A DNA stretch of 59,965 nt. Origin: Prevotella sp. GTDB lineage: Bacteria; Bacteroidota; Bacteroidia; Bacteroidales; Bacteroidaceae. Within the stretch, counting starts at the first letter, position 1, and each line of letters begins with the position of its first letter. The notes below the pieces were generated by a model. The model was not told where the DNA came from, made no database searches, and saw nothing but the letters and a program-made list of their open reading frames with translations. Shown here in pieces: positions 44,679-54,000 of the stretch. The stretch spans positions 1 through 59,965 of the forward strand of contig JAFSNR010000111.1 of assembly GCA_017443345.1 (NCBI GenBank). The letters run 5' to 3'. The translations under genes and the position numbers were made by a program.

Positions 44679-46097
44679 ATGTCGACCAGAAAGATTGTTG
44701 CAAATACCATTTATTATGGGGTGGTGCCGAAGTTGACAATGTTGTTGAGCATTGTGATTCTGCCACTTACAACACCATTTCTGACGACATACGACTATGG
44801 TATATATGGCGTTATGACTTCTTATACCAGCTTATTTATTTCGATCGCTCCTCTCGGTTTGCATGTTCATCTGACGAACAGTTACTTTGAGTATCCTCGC
44901 AACTATAACCTTGTGTGGGGTAGGGTTCTCATGCTCATGCTTTTGTCATCATTATGCTTTGGCTTGTTGAACATGGGTATATTGCTCTTTACATTGCCGA
45001 TGGAGCTGTCTTTGGGCAAATTGGTATTGTGCGCTATTGGTTCTATGCCCATATTCCTCTTGGCTAATGGCCTGTTGGCCCAGCATCTGTTCCCTTTACG
45101 TGAGACTCCGAAACCACTGGTGTTCACGAACCTTCTGGGATCAGTCACAGGTATGTTGGTCTCATTTGTGATGATCTATTATTTCCGACTGGGTTATTGG
45201 GGATTGATTGCAGCAGGAGCCATCTCTGTAACCTTTACGTTTTCGGTGTTCCTGAAATTCGTATGGGTTGATTTTGATATTCGTCCGATATTAGATCGTA
45301 ACTGGCAGCGTATCAAGCAGATGGTAAAGATAGCCTTACCATTGGTTCCACATACATTGGGTTTTGTCCTCTTGACGAGTTCTGCCCGTATTGTGATGAG
45401 CCAGTATCATATTTCATACGATGAGATAGGTCTGTTCAGTCACGGAGGTACGATGGGTGATTATGCTGTTGTGATAACTACCGCATTAGTGACAGCTCTC
45501 ATGCCTCAAATGCAGCGTGCCTATAGAAATACCGACTTTAAGACATATCGGAAATTGTATTTCCTTTGCCAGGCAGTAGCTTTGACATCCACTTTCTGTA
45601 TATGTATCTGGATGCCTGAGATTTATGCCCTGCTCATCAGGAATGCCAATTTGGCAAAATCGTGCGATATTGCCAGTTTGTTGTGTTTTGCTAATGTCGT
45701 GTTTTCATTCTATGCTTTCATGAGTGCGCCTGCCTTCATTGAGAAAAAGACGATGCAGCTTCTTTGGCTGGTTTTTGTACCAGGCATTTTGAATTTTGTG
45801 CTCTGTTATGCACTGATTCCCTTTTTCGGATATCGGATAGCTATATATTCGACTATTGTTTCATATTGGACTCAGATGATGATACCGTTTTTTGTCGGAT
45901 ATTATAAGAAGACAGTATGCGAATGGCTTGGTGATCGTAGGTTGATAATATTAGTTTTAGCTATTATCCTTGCCGATTTGATACTTGCTAATGCACTGAT
46001 GTATACCGCCATTTGGATGAAAATAATATTAACGCTTCTGACTGCTGCCAGTCTGTTCCTCTTTTATCGCAGGTACAGACTGAATGAGTTGGTTTGA
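44679..46097 (+). CDS. Oligosaccharide flippase (Wzx-like)
   Basis: A 472-residue membrane protein with about twelve to fourteen hydrophobic helices and almost no soluble domain. The opening (RKIVANTIYYGVVPKLTMLL) and the segment PLTTPFLTTYDYGIYGVMTS are typical of the MATE/MVF-like polysaccharide transporters that flip lipid-linked repeat units to the periplasm. Together with the Wzz-like and Wzy-like proteins it defines a Wzx/Wzy-dependent assembly route. Confidence 0.9.
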   Translation: MSTRKIVANTIYYGVVPKLTMLLSIVILPLTTPFLTTYDYGIYGVMTSYTSLFISIAPLGLHVHLTNSYFEYPRNYNLVWGRVLMLMLLSSLCFGLLNMGILLFTLPMELSLGKLVLCAIGSMPIFLLANGLLAQHLFPLRETPKPLVFTNLLGSVTGMLVSFVMIYYFRLGYWGLIAAGAISVTFTFSVFLKFVWVDFDIRPILDRNWQRIKQMVKIALPLVPHTLGFVLLTSSARIVMSQYHISYDEIGLFSHGGTMGDYAVVITTALVTALMPQMQRAYRNTDFKTYRKLYFLCQAVALTSTFCICIWMPEIYALLIRNANLAKSCDIASLLCFANVVFSFYAFMSAPAFIEKKTMQLLWLVFVPGILNFVLCYALIPFFGYRIAIYSTIVSYWTQMMIPFFVGYYKKTVCEWLGDRRLIILVLAIILADLILANALMYTAIWMKIILTLLTAASLFLFYRRYRLNELV

Positions 46098-46110
46098 TAG
46101 AAGAATCAGT

Positions 46111-47607
46111 ATGAAGAAATTTTACTATAGTTCCTGTTCTCTGGCAGCTCCCCATGTGGGAATCATCTTGGATGATATTGTGACGAGCAGAAAAGAGGGC
46201 GATACTGTTTACTTTGGATATTGTCATTGCGCACTGGCGTCATGTTTTATGAATCTTAGCGGACATGTGAGCACCTGTAGATTCTGCCATTATATGTATC
46301 GCCAATATCAGAAGAAATATGGTGAAGGTGTTCATTTCATGCCCATAAAGGAGACTGATTTAAAGCATGAGGCTCGACATTTGGATCTGCACAATTCGGA
46401 AGATATTAAAGCCGTGAAGTATCGCCAGGTGGAAGTTGGCAGTTCCGTGCTCTCCATGTATTATGATATCTCACGCGACCTTGATATGGCTAACTGGGAT
46501 GGCTTTATCGGATGGGCACTTCCCTTGATTGAGAACCTCTGCGACTTTGTAGACTATGTCTATCAGTTACTGGAAGAACTGAAACCTGATCAGGTCCTAA
46601 TCTATAATGGACGTCTTTTCGAGAACCGTCTCTTCTATGATATTGCCAAGAGCATGGGCATTGAATTTGTTTCGCTAGAAGGAGTCGGAGGACATATAGA
46701 ACCCTACAAGAAGATTCGTTTTGTAGGCGAATGGCCGTTGAATATCGAACTTTATGGACGTATGGTGGAAGATTTATGGAAACAATCTCCACAAACGTTG
46801 GAGGAAAAGACGCGTCAGGCTTCTACATTCTATGAGAAGCGCCGCAATGGTATTCTTGTCTTCGATACAAAGGTTTATACAAAGGATCAACAGAAGGATC
46901 TTCTTCCTAAAGGTTTCGACAGTTCAGCAACTAATATCGCTATCTACAATTCTTCTCAGGATGAGATTGCTGCTTTAGGTGATGAGTGGCAGAAGGGTAA
47001 TTTATTCCCTTCTCAATACGAGGCTATTGAGTTCATGCTCCAGCATGCCGATCCTGGTATCCATTTCTATTTGCGTGTTCATCCCAATCTGAAAGGCGTA
47101 ACACATAAAGCCCACATGGAACTATACGACCTGCAGAAATATCCCAATATCACGGTGATTCCACCAGAGAGCAAAGTCAGTTCCTATGCCTTGATGGACG
47201 CCTGCAATAAGGTGGTAACCTTCGGATCTTCTACAGGTGTTGAGGCCAGCTATTGGGGTAAGCCTTCCATTCTGGTAGGACGCTCTTTCTATGAGATGAC
47301 AGGTGCCTGCTATCACATGAAAAGTAAGGACGAGCTAGTATCGGCTATTAATGGAGACCTTCCCGCCAAGGACCGTATTGGAGCCCTGAAATATGCTTAT
47401 TTTGTGTTGGATCGCCAGTATTCTGTAGATGAAAGCAACTTTGACATTGATGTCAAATATCGTCATATGCGCTGGGATTTCTTCTCTACCTCCTATTTTA
47501 AGATCTTTGGCTCCGATTTCCTCTTTCAGTTGTGTTACTTCTGCAGTTGTATTCTAGGTCCCAAATTCAGTAAGGCCCGATTAAAGTTCCCTTGGCCCAA
47601 ACGATGA
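46111..47607 (+). CDS. Capsule-type glycosyltransferase-like protein
   Basis: A 498-residue soluble protein. The C-terminal half has IHFYLRVHPNLKG, TVIPPESKVSSYALMDACNK and FGSSTGVEASYWGKPS, the kind of nucleotide-sugar-binding GT-B lobe found in capsule polysaccharide proteins of the KpsS/KpsC or polysialyltransferase-like type. The N-terminal half has scattered Cys and His residues (GYCHCALASC, STCRFCHY) which could bind a metal. The start at 46111 was preferred over 46084, which overlaps the flippase gene more. Donor and acceptor are unknown. Confidence 0.75.
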   Translation: MKKFYYSSCSLAAPHVGIILDDIVTSRKEGDTVYFGYCHCALASCFMNLSGHVSTCRFCHYMYRQYQKKYGEGVHFMPIKETDLKHEARHLDLHNSEDIKAVKYRQVEVGSSVLSMYYDISRDLDMANWDGFIGWALPLIENLCDFVDYVYQLLEELKPDQVLIYNGRLFENRLFYDIAKSMGIEFVSLEGVGGHIEPYKKIRFVGEWPLNIELYGRMVEDLWKQSPQTLEEKTRQASTFYEKRRNGILVFDTKVYTKDQQKDLLPKGFDSSATNIAIYNSSQDEIAALGDEWQKGNLFPSQYEAIEFMLQHADPGIHFYLRVHPNLKGVTHKAHMELYDLQKYPNITVIPPESKVSSYALMDACNKVVTFGSSTGVEASYWGKPSILVGRSFYEMTGACYHMKSKDELVSAINGDLPAKDRIGALKYAYFVLDRQYSVDESNFDIDVKYRHMRWDFFSTSYFKIFGSDFLFQLCYFCSCILGPKFSKARLKFPWPKR

Positions 47608-48587
47608 AAATCTCAATTGTTATACCGGTTTATAATGTAGCTCCTTATATTGAGGACTGCCTGCGTAGTGTCATGAATCAAACTTGGCAGGACAGTTTAG
47701 AGTGCATTTTGGTTGATGATTGTGGAACTGACGAGAGTATGCGTCTGATAGAACAAATGATGGAGACATATACGGGTAAAGTAGATTTCAGGATCATACG
47801 TCATCCACAGAATCGTGGACTCTCTGCTGCCCGTAATTCTGGCATTGATGCTGCTACAGGCGATTATGTCTTTTTCCTCGATAGTGATGACGAGATCACG
47901 CCAGATTGCATCGAGCGATTGACAAAGCCTTTGCAGGATAAGGATTACGACTTTGTTGTTGGAGGCTATCAGATTATAGGCAGTCAGATCCAGATGGATC
48001 CCTTACGTCTGAAAGATGGTGCCGTACTTGATGGGGACGAGGTGTTAAAGGCCTATCGTGTCAAAGATTGGTACCTGATGTCAGTCAACAAGCTCTATCA
48101 GGTTTCATTCCTAAATCGTCATCACCTTCGTTTCCAGGAGGGGATTATTCATGAAGACGAACTTTGGAGTTTCCAGATTGCATGTTTGGCTAAATCTTTA
48201 TACGCTGTTGGACATGTGACATATCTTTATAAGATTCGCGAGGGTAGTATCACGGTTAAGAAGAACTACGAACGTAGCTGTACCTGCATCAATTTGATAC
48301 TAAAAGAGATGTGCAACTTCTCTCGTCATCATCACTTGGAACAGAATCAGGATGTTCATAACCTGATTCAGAATTTCCAGATGATCACGCTCAACTCTCT
48401 TCACACAGAGGCACCTTCTCTGTTCAGGTCCTTCTATGCGGAGCAGCGTAGAGTCATGACAAGATCATGGAGAGAATGTAGCCAACTCGATGGCGTTGAT
48501 ATTCGCAAGCAACTGCGTGATCTGCATCTTCTTTTGCCAATTCCCTTGGCAGTGACTTATCTGAAGTTGTTGTTCCGTTTTATGTAA
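47604..48587 (+). CDS. GT2 family glycosyltransferase
   Basis: A 327-residue GT-A fold enzyme. It opens with MKISIVIPVYNVAPYIEDCL, has the nucleotide-binding ILVDDCGTDES and the metal-binding DxD-like FLDSDDE. The start is an ATGA overlap with the previous stop. The C-terminal helical part has no second domain. Donor sugar unknown. Confidence 0.9.
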   Translation: MKISIVIPVYNVAPYIEDCLRSVMNQTWQDSLECILVDDCGTDESMRLIEQMMETYTGKVDFRIIRHPQNRGLSAARNSGIDAATGDYVFFLDSDDEITPDCIERLTKPLQDKDYDFVVGGYQIIGSQIQMDPLRLKDGAVLDGDEVLKAYRVKDWYLMSVNKLYQVSFLNRHHLRFQEGIIHEDELWSFQIACLAKSLYAVGHVTYLYKIREGSITVKKNYERSCTCINLILKEMCNFSRHHHLEQNQDVHNLIQNFQMITLNSLHTEAPSLFRSFYAEQRRVMTRSWRECSQLDGVDIRKQLRDLHLLLPIPLAVTYLKLLFRFM

Positions 48588-48596
48588 TTGATTTCA

Positions 48597-49457
48597 ATGG
48601 GCAAGTATAAAAAACCAATCGTATCCATCATTGTTCCTTGTTTTAATCAGGGAAAGTATATTCTCGAAACATTGGAGAGTGTCAGCAGACAGACTTTTAC
48701 CAATTTCGAGTGTATCGTTGTGAATGATGGGTCTACGGACGACTCATTGGTGAAGATGAAATCGTTCTGTGAAGATGATGCGCGTTTCCACTATATCGAT
48801 AAGTTCAACGAGGGAGTCAGTGTGGCTCGTAATACAGCTATACGCCAGAGTCAGGGTAAATATATCCTGCCTCTCGACGCAGACGATATGATAGCTGAAA
48901 CCTATCTGGAGAAGACGGTTGCCTATATTGAGGAGCACCCTGAAGTAAAGGTCGTTTGTACGAACACACGCCTCTTTGGTGCCAAGAATACGGACTATGA
49001 TCTTCCTGAATATGATTATAACCGGATTATCTGCCGCAATGTCCTGGTTTGTACGGCTCTCTATCGCAGGAAAGACTTTGATAAGACTACGGGCTATAAT
49101 CCCAAGATGGTAAAGGGTCTTGAGGATTGGGACTTTTGGCTGACTTTCCTCAATGAGGAGGATATTGTTCACCGCATTGATGAGTATCTGTTCTTCTATC
49201 GTATGAAGTACGAGTCGCGTAATCGTAATTCCTTTAAGTCCTATGCCAGAATCCGTCGTCAGATCTGGGAAAACCATAAGGAGATTTATGCCAATCACTT
49301 TTTCAATCCGGTGGAGAGTGATGAGTATCAGACACTGATTAACAGCAAGGAATATAAGATCGGTAAGAAGCTGTCGCCCATTCTTAATATGCGATGGTGT
49401 TATTATCTGATAGGATTCTTTAAACGAGATGGTAGAAAGTCACCTTACAGACAATAA
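48597..49457 (+). CDS. GT2 family glycosyltransferase
   Basis: A 286-residue GT-A enzyme with PIVSIIVPCFNQGKYI, VVNDGSTDDS, SVARNTAIRQSQGKYI and the metal-binding LPLDADD, and a later GLEDWDFWLTF acceptor/catalytic segment. The ATG at 48597 is preferred to an upstream TTG at 48588. The 3' end overlaps the polymerase gene by 29 bases. Confidence 0.9.
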   Translation: MGKYKKPIVSIIVPCFNQGKYILETLESVSRQTFTNFECIVVNDGSTDDSLVKMKSFCEDDARFHYIDKFNEGVSVARNTAIRQSQGKYILPLDADDMIAETYLEKTVAYIEEHPEVKVVCTNTRLFGAKNTDYDLPEYDYNRIICRNVLVCTALYRRKDFDKTTGYNPKMVKGLEDWDFWLTFLNEEDIVHRIDEYLFFYRMKYESRNRNSFKSYARIRRQIWENHKEIYANHFFNPVESDEYQTLINSKEYKIGKKLSPILNMRWCYYLIGFFKRDGRKSPYRQ

Positions 49458-50631
49458 GTACGTCAGGTACTTTTGCTATGTCATGCTCTTTGAGTTGTTT
49501 CTCTTGGGCAGTGGACAGGATCTGCCGTTGGCGGGCGGACTCACATTGCGCTGGCTGAATTTTTTCATTGGGGTTGGGGCTAGCGTCTATATGTTTGTCC
49601 GTTCTGATGATTTTCCAAAGTCTATTCTGGCATTTATCCTGGTGTATACCATCCAGTTGCTGATAGGATGGATGATGGCTTTCATCTTCGACTCAGAGCC
49701 AGCTTATCTGATGGTCGACTTTAAGCCCTTGCTCTATTTCTACATCGTATTGTTTTTCTATTATATTATGAGTTCTGAACTAATGATCAAGCGGGTAGTG
49801 GATATTTTATTGCTCTGTGTGAAGATCATGACGGTTCTTTATCTCATCTATATGACACTGACTGATATACTAGGACTATTCTCTATGACGGGTGAGAACT
49901 ATCATTCTGTTGATGATTCGGGCTCTTTCATGTTTCGTGGTATCGGCAGTTCTCTATTTTATAAAGGATTCGTTTATCTTCCTATTGGTGCATTGGGATT
50001 TTTCTGGAGGAAACAGTATGTGTGGATGTGTCTTACCATTCTGGCCATCTATTTCACTTATACCCGAGGATTGTATGTTCTGCTTGCATTCGGATTGCTG
50101 GCTTTCTATCTGAAGACTCATGAGGTGAACATTTTCAAGATAGTCGGACTCATGTTGGTTGTCTTGCTATTATATGAGGTCGCAGAGGTGTTCGAGGTAT
50201 TCACGTTTGACGATACTTATATGGAAAATCGTGAAGAGAGTGATTCTGTGCGACTGATAACTATCGATCAGGTTTTCGAACGTATCACATGGTGGTCCTT
50301 ATTGATAGGTCACGGTTTCGGGCAAGGTGTGCCCGAACGTGCAGCTCACATGGAGATCTCTTATCTTGATATCTTCCATCATCAAGGTCTTTTTGGCCTT
50401 TCATTTTGGGTGGCATTATTTATTGCCATTCTGAAGTATGGAAACTCAGCTGCTGAGAAATATAAGGAAGAGGCAGCTTTCTTCATGACTGCTGCCATGA
50501 TGATATATCTGCAGTCGTGTTTCAATCCTTATATCAACAATTCGATAGGCATGAGTATCACGCTGCTGGCGTTTGTCATCTGTTACAGGCTTTCGCAAGA
50601 TGAATATTTTACCAGTCGTAGTACTGTATAA
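49429..50631 (+). CDS. Wzy-like polysaccharide polymerase / O-antigen ligase-like protein
   Basis: A 400-residue membrane protein with ten to twelve hydrophobic helices. It contains a GGLTLRWLNFF opening loop and a large extracytoplasmic loop followed by AHMEISYLDIFHHQGLFGL, which resembles the conserved loop of the Wzy/WaaL group. In a locus with flippase and Wzz, it is the only polymerase candidate. Overlaps both neighbours (29 and 32 bases). Confidence 0.82.
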   Translation: MVESHLTDNKYVRYFCYVMLFELFLLGSGQDLPLAGGLTLRWLNFFIGVGASVYMFVRSDDFPKSILAFILVYTIQLLIGWMMAFIFDSEPAYLMVDFKPLLYFYIVLFFYYIMSSELMIKRVVDILLLCVKIMTVLYLIYMTLTDILGLFSMTGENYHSVDDSGSFMFRGIGSSLFYKGFVYLPIGALGFFWRKQYVWMCLTILAIYFTYTRGLYVLLAFGLLAFYLKTHEVNIFKIVGLMLVVLLLYEVAEVFEVFTFDDTYMENREESDSVRLITIDQVFERITWWSLLIGHGFGQGVPERAAHMEISYLDIFHHQGLFGLSFWVALFIAILKYGNSAAEKYKEEAAFFMTAAMMIYLQSCFNPYINNSIGMSITLLAFVICYRLSQDEYFTSRSTV

Positions 50632-51403
50632 TATAGATTTCAGGAAGACGAATGCCTTCCTGACACTGTTGAGTCAGCAGAATGATTGTCGGATTCTGCT
50701 CTATGAGAACTCGCCAGAGCCGATGAACAAGTCTTACGCGAGTGAGACGGTCTATTATTATCATGATGCTCAGAATGGAGGTGTCTCTGCGGCCTATAAT
50801 TATGGCGCAGAACTCGCAGACCGATTAGGCGACGTTGAGGCTTTGCTTTTGCTCGATGAGGATACACGTTTCGAGGCTGATTATCTTTCCAAACTTCAAT
50901 CCGCGATGACTCAGAATCCAGATGTGAACTTGTTTGTTCCCCAGGTCTTGTATGCAGGCGAAGAACCGTTCTCTCCGATTCATCGTGGACTTCGCTTGAA
51001 GCGAGGTGCTTTGTTGGGGGAGGGAAGATATAGTCTGAAGCAATATCTGCCAGTCAATTCTGGAGCATGTATCCGTCTGTCAGCATTCCGTCAGATAGGA
51101 GGCTATCATCCTTTCATCCGTCTCGACTTTGCTGATTTTGATTTCTTCTCGCGATTGGCAGTGGTCTCAGATACTTTTTATCGGGTAGACAGTGTGGCCC
51201 GTCAGTCGTTCTCAAACGAAGAGACGCAGGCAGACAGGCTTTTCCGCAGATATCAGTTCTATCTCGAAGGGGCTAGCGTCGCTTCTAAGAATAAGCTGAT
51301 TTCCTCGATGGTTACTGTCGAAGTTTTGCGTCATGTACTGGCATTGACCTGTCGTACTCGCAGTCTGCGTTTCATAACGGAACTAATCAAGCGTTTCAAA
51401 TGA
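50600..51403 (+). CDS. GT2 (rhamnosyltransferase-like) glycosyltransferase
   Basis: A 267-residue enzyme beginning MNILPVVVLYNIDFRKTNAF. NGGVSAAYNYGAE and LLLLDEDTRF (metal-binding) follow, then NSGACIRLSAFRQIGGY, a set shared with rhamnosyl- and galactofuranosyl-type GT2 enzymes. The start lies inside the polymerase gene. The 3' end overlaps the next gene by ATGA. Confidence 0.88.
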   Translation: MNILPVVVLYNIDFRKTNAFLTLLSQQNDCRILLYENSPEPMNKSYASETVYYYHDAQNGGVSAAYNYGAELADRLGDVEALLLLDEDTRFEADYLSKLQSAMTQNPDVNLFVPQVLYAGEEPFSPIHRGLRLKRGALLGEGRYSLKQYLPVNSGACIRLSAFRQIGGYHPFIRLDFADFDFFSRLAVVSDTFYRVDSVARQSFSNEETQADRLFRRYQFYLEGASVASKNKLISSMVTVEVLRHVLALTCRTRSLRFITELIKRFK

Positions 51404-52101
51404 TTTCAGTATGTTTGGCCACCTATAACGGACAGCGTTTCATCAAGCGGCAGCTGAAGAGTATTCTGACTCAGTTAGGTGCTGAAGATGAAGTTGTAGT
51501 GGCCGATGATGGTTCTACTGATGATACTTTATCCGTTATCAGAGGGATTAATGATCCGCGCATCCGTATCATCGACGGTGCCCATCGCCATTCTCCGATA
51601 TGGAACTTCGAAAAGTCGCTGGCTGCTGCCAAGGGAGACTATATTTTCCTGTCTGATCAAGATGATGAATGGATGTCTGATAAGGTGGCTGTTACGATGC
51701 GCTATCTACAAGACTATGATTGTGTGGTTAGCGACAATACGGTGGTATCGCCTGATGGACAGATCATTGCTCCCTCGTTCTATGCCGTCAACGGCACGCG
51801 TTTAGGGCGCTACTATAACCTGTTGGTAAAAAACGGTTACCTGGGTTGTTGTATGGCCTTTCGCAGGAACGTCTTGGAGTCATCCTTGCCCTTCCCTGCA
51901 GATATCCCTATGCACGACATCTGGATTGGCAATGTGGCGGCTTTCCGATACACGGTTTGCTTTATTCCTGAAAAACTGATGACCTACAATAGACACGGTG
52001 ACAATGCCTCTTCGGCCTCGAGTCCCAGCGCCTATTCTTTCTTCGAAAAATTACGTTTCCGCTGGGTCGTGATTCGCGACCTTATGCGATTAAAAAGATA
52101 A
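51400..52101 (+). CDS. GT2 family glycosyltransferase
   Basis: A 233-residue short GT-A enzyme: MISVCLATYNGQRFIKRQL, VVADDGSTDDTL and FLSDQDDEW, the DQDD form seen in many alpha-L-Rha or Glc side-chain transferases. It is coupled to the preceding gene by ATGA and separated from the next by six bases. Confidence 0.9.
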   Translation: MISVCLATYNGQRFIKRQLKSILTQLGAEDEVVVADDGSTDDTLSVIRGINDPRIRIIDGAHRHSPIWNFEKSLAAAKGDYIFLSDQDDEWMSDKVAVTMRYLQDYDCVVSDNTVVSPDGQIIAPSFYAVNGTRLGRYYNLLVKNGYLGCCMAFRRNVLESSLPFPADIPMHDIWIGNVAAFRYTVCFIPEKLMTYNRHGDNASSASSPSAYSFFEKLRFRWVVIRDLMRLKR

Positions 52102-52107
52102 TACTCA

Positions 52108-52869
52108 ATGCTGAAAATAACGATTATCACTGCCACCTATAATAGTGAGGCTACTCTACGCGACACGATGGACAGCATCTTGCGCCAGACGTGGCAAGGC
52201 TATGAATATATAGTGGTGGACGGTGCCTCTACTGACAGTACGCTCGACATTATCAAGGAGTACGAGCCGAAGTTCGAGGGTAAGATGAAGTATATCAGTG
52301 AGCCCGATCGCGGCATCTATGATGCGATGAACAAAGGCTTTGCGATGGCCACAGGCAGTGTCATCGGTATCCTGAACTCCGACGATTTCTATACCTCTGT
52401 CGATGTGCTTCAGACGATTGCCGGAAACTTCCTGTTGGGCGAGATGGATGCCGTCTATGCCGATATCCATTATGTCAAGAACGACGATGTCACGAAGAGT
52501 GTACGTTATTACTCTTCGGCCATCTTCCGTCGTCCGCTTATGCGTTTCGGCCTGATGCCTGCTCATCCCTCGTTCTATTGCAGTAGGGCAGTCTATGAGA
52601 AGTATGGCGGATTCGATACGTCCTACAGCATTGCATCCGATTTTGAGAATCTGCTTCGCCTCATCTATATCCACCGTATCAAGACCAAGTATATCAGGAA
52701 GGACTTTGTAACGATGCGTGTGGGAGGTGCCTCTACGGCTGGCATCCGCAGCCGTCAGATGATTATGAAGGAACATCTTCGGGCTTTGCGGGCTCATGGA
52801 GTCCACTCCAACATCTTCCTGCTCAGCCTTCGCTATTTTTACAAACTTCACGAGTTTATCAAGAATTAA
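52108..52869 (+). CDS. GT2 family (WcaA/WcaE-like) glycosyltransferase
   Basis: A 253-residue enzyme with MLKITIITATYNSEATLRDT, YIVVDGASTDST, SEPDRGIYDAMNKG and the metal-binding GILNSDDF, followed by PAHPSFYCSRAVYEKYGGF. This is a very common Bacteroidota capsule transferase. From here on the coding sequence is visibly richer in G and C than the first half of the locus. The next gene starts at the base after its stop codon. Confidence 0.92.
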   Translation: MLKITIITATYNSEATLRDTMDSILRQTWQGYEYIVVDGASTDSTLDIIKEYEPKFEGKMKYISEPDRGIYDAMNKGFAMATGSVIGILNSDDFYTSVDVLQTIAGNFLLGEMDAVYADIHYVKNDDVTKSVRYYSSAIFRRPLMRFGLMPAHPSFYCSRAVYEKYGGFDTSYSIASDFENLLRLIYIHRIKTKYIRKDFVTMRVGGASTAGIRSRQMIMKEHLRALRAHGVHSNIFLLSLRYFYKLHEFIKN

Positions 52870-54000
52870 ATGCTGTACCTGTCGATGATGGTGCCACTGC
52901 TGCTGTCAGTAGCCTTGGCCATGTATATTATTCCGCGCATCCTGATGGTGAGCGTGAAGAAGGAGCTGAACCTCCCACCGCGTCTGAGTGACAAGAGTAA
53001 GCGAACCGTTCCGCGACTGGGGGGCGTGTCGCTCTTCCCGATCATGGTTATCAGTGTGGGAGCCGCTATAGTGGCGTGTATGATGGATTTGGAAGGTGAG
53101 CAGACGCTGTTTGTCGGCCAGAGCGAGTCGACGTTCGTGCAGTATATGTTTGCCATCGCCGGACTGACTACCATGTACCTTCTGGGTGTGATGGACGACC
53201 TGATCGGTGTGTCCTTCCTCTCCAAAATCAGCATTCAGTTCCTGGCTTCACTGCTTATACCTATTTCAGGCCTGTACATCGACGATCTGCATGGATTGCT
53301 GGGTATTTACGAATTGCCTGCCTGGTTAGGTGTTCTCGGTACGATGGTAACCATCTGGTTCATCTCGAATGCTATCCCGATGCTTGACGACATCGACGGT
53401 TTGGCATCAGGACTGGCGATGTTGGCCTTTTCCGTCTTAGGCATTCTGGCCTTCATCGCGTCGCAGCCGTTCCTGTTGATGATCTGTGCGTCAATGGTAG
53501 GAATGCTCATACCTTTCTTTTTGCGCAATGTGATGGGCTGGCGCATCGGCTGGCGTAACATCTATCTAGGCGATACGGGTGGTCTTACCATTGGCTATAT
53601 GCTGGCCTTTGTGGTAGTGGCCCTGAGCCGCCAGGGAGGCAGCACCCTGCCCGAGGGCATCATCATGGTGTGCTTCGGAACCTTGTTGCTGCCTATGTTC
53701 GACGTTGTCCGTGTGGCTATCATGCGTACTGTCAACAACCGTAGTGTGTTTGATCGCGATAACAACCATATTCACCACCGTCTGATGATGGGAGGCATGA
53801 GCCCGGGCCATGTCCTGATCACTATCATCCTTGTAACGGCCTTCTTCGTGCTGCTCAATGTAGTGGGTGTCTGGCTCGAGTGGAACCTGTCGCTGTTGCT
53901 GATAGGTAATGTGACGTGTTGGCTGATGCTGCAAGTCGTGATTAGCTATTTCAAGAATAAGAACCGTGATAAGATTGACCAACAATGGATGAATTTCTGA
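52870..54000 (+). CDS. WecA/MraY-like sugar-phosphate transferase, atypical paralogue
   Basis: A 376-residue protein with about ten membrane helices, of the family that transfers sugar-1-phosphate to undecaprenyl phosphate. It keeps the front Asp pair (LGVMDDLIG) and the late NHIHHRLMMGG. The core motif, however, reads NAIPMLDDIDGLASG (residues 167-181) where the family and the next gene have NAINLIDGLDGLASG, so the second Asn is Pro170 and the first Gly is Asp174. Both places adjoin catalytic or metal-binding residues. It may be inactive, have another substrate, or work as a partner of the next protein, whose gene overlaps its end by 16 bases. Confidence 0.88.
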   Translation: MLYLSMMVPLLLSVALAMYIIPRILMVSVKKELNLPPRLSDKSKRTVPRLGGVSLFPIMVISVGAAIVACMMDLEGEQTLFVGQSESTFVQYMFAIAGLTTMYLLGVMDDLIGVSFLSKISIQFLASLLIPISGLYIDDLHGLLGIYELPAWLGVLGTMVTIWFISNAIPMLDDIDGLASGLAMLAFSVLGILAFIASQPFLLMICASMVGMLIPFFLRNVMGWRIGWRNIYLGDTGGLTIGYMLAFVVVALSRQGGSTLPEGIIMVCFGTLLLPMFDVVRVAIMRTVNNRSVFDRDNNHIHHRLMMGGMSPGHVLITIILVTAFFVLLNVVGVWLEWNLSLLLIGNVTCWLMLQVVISYFKNKNRDKIDQQWMNF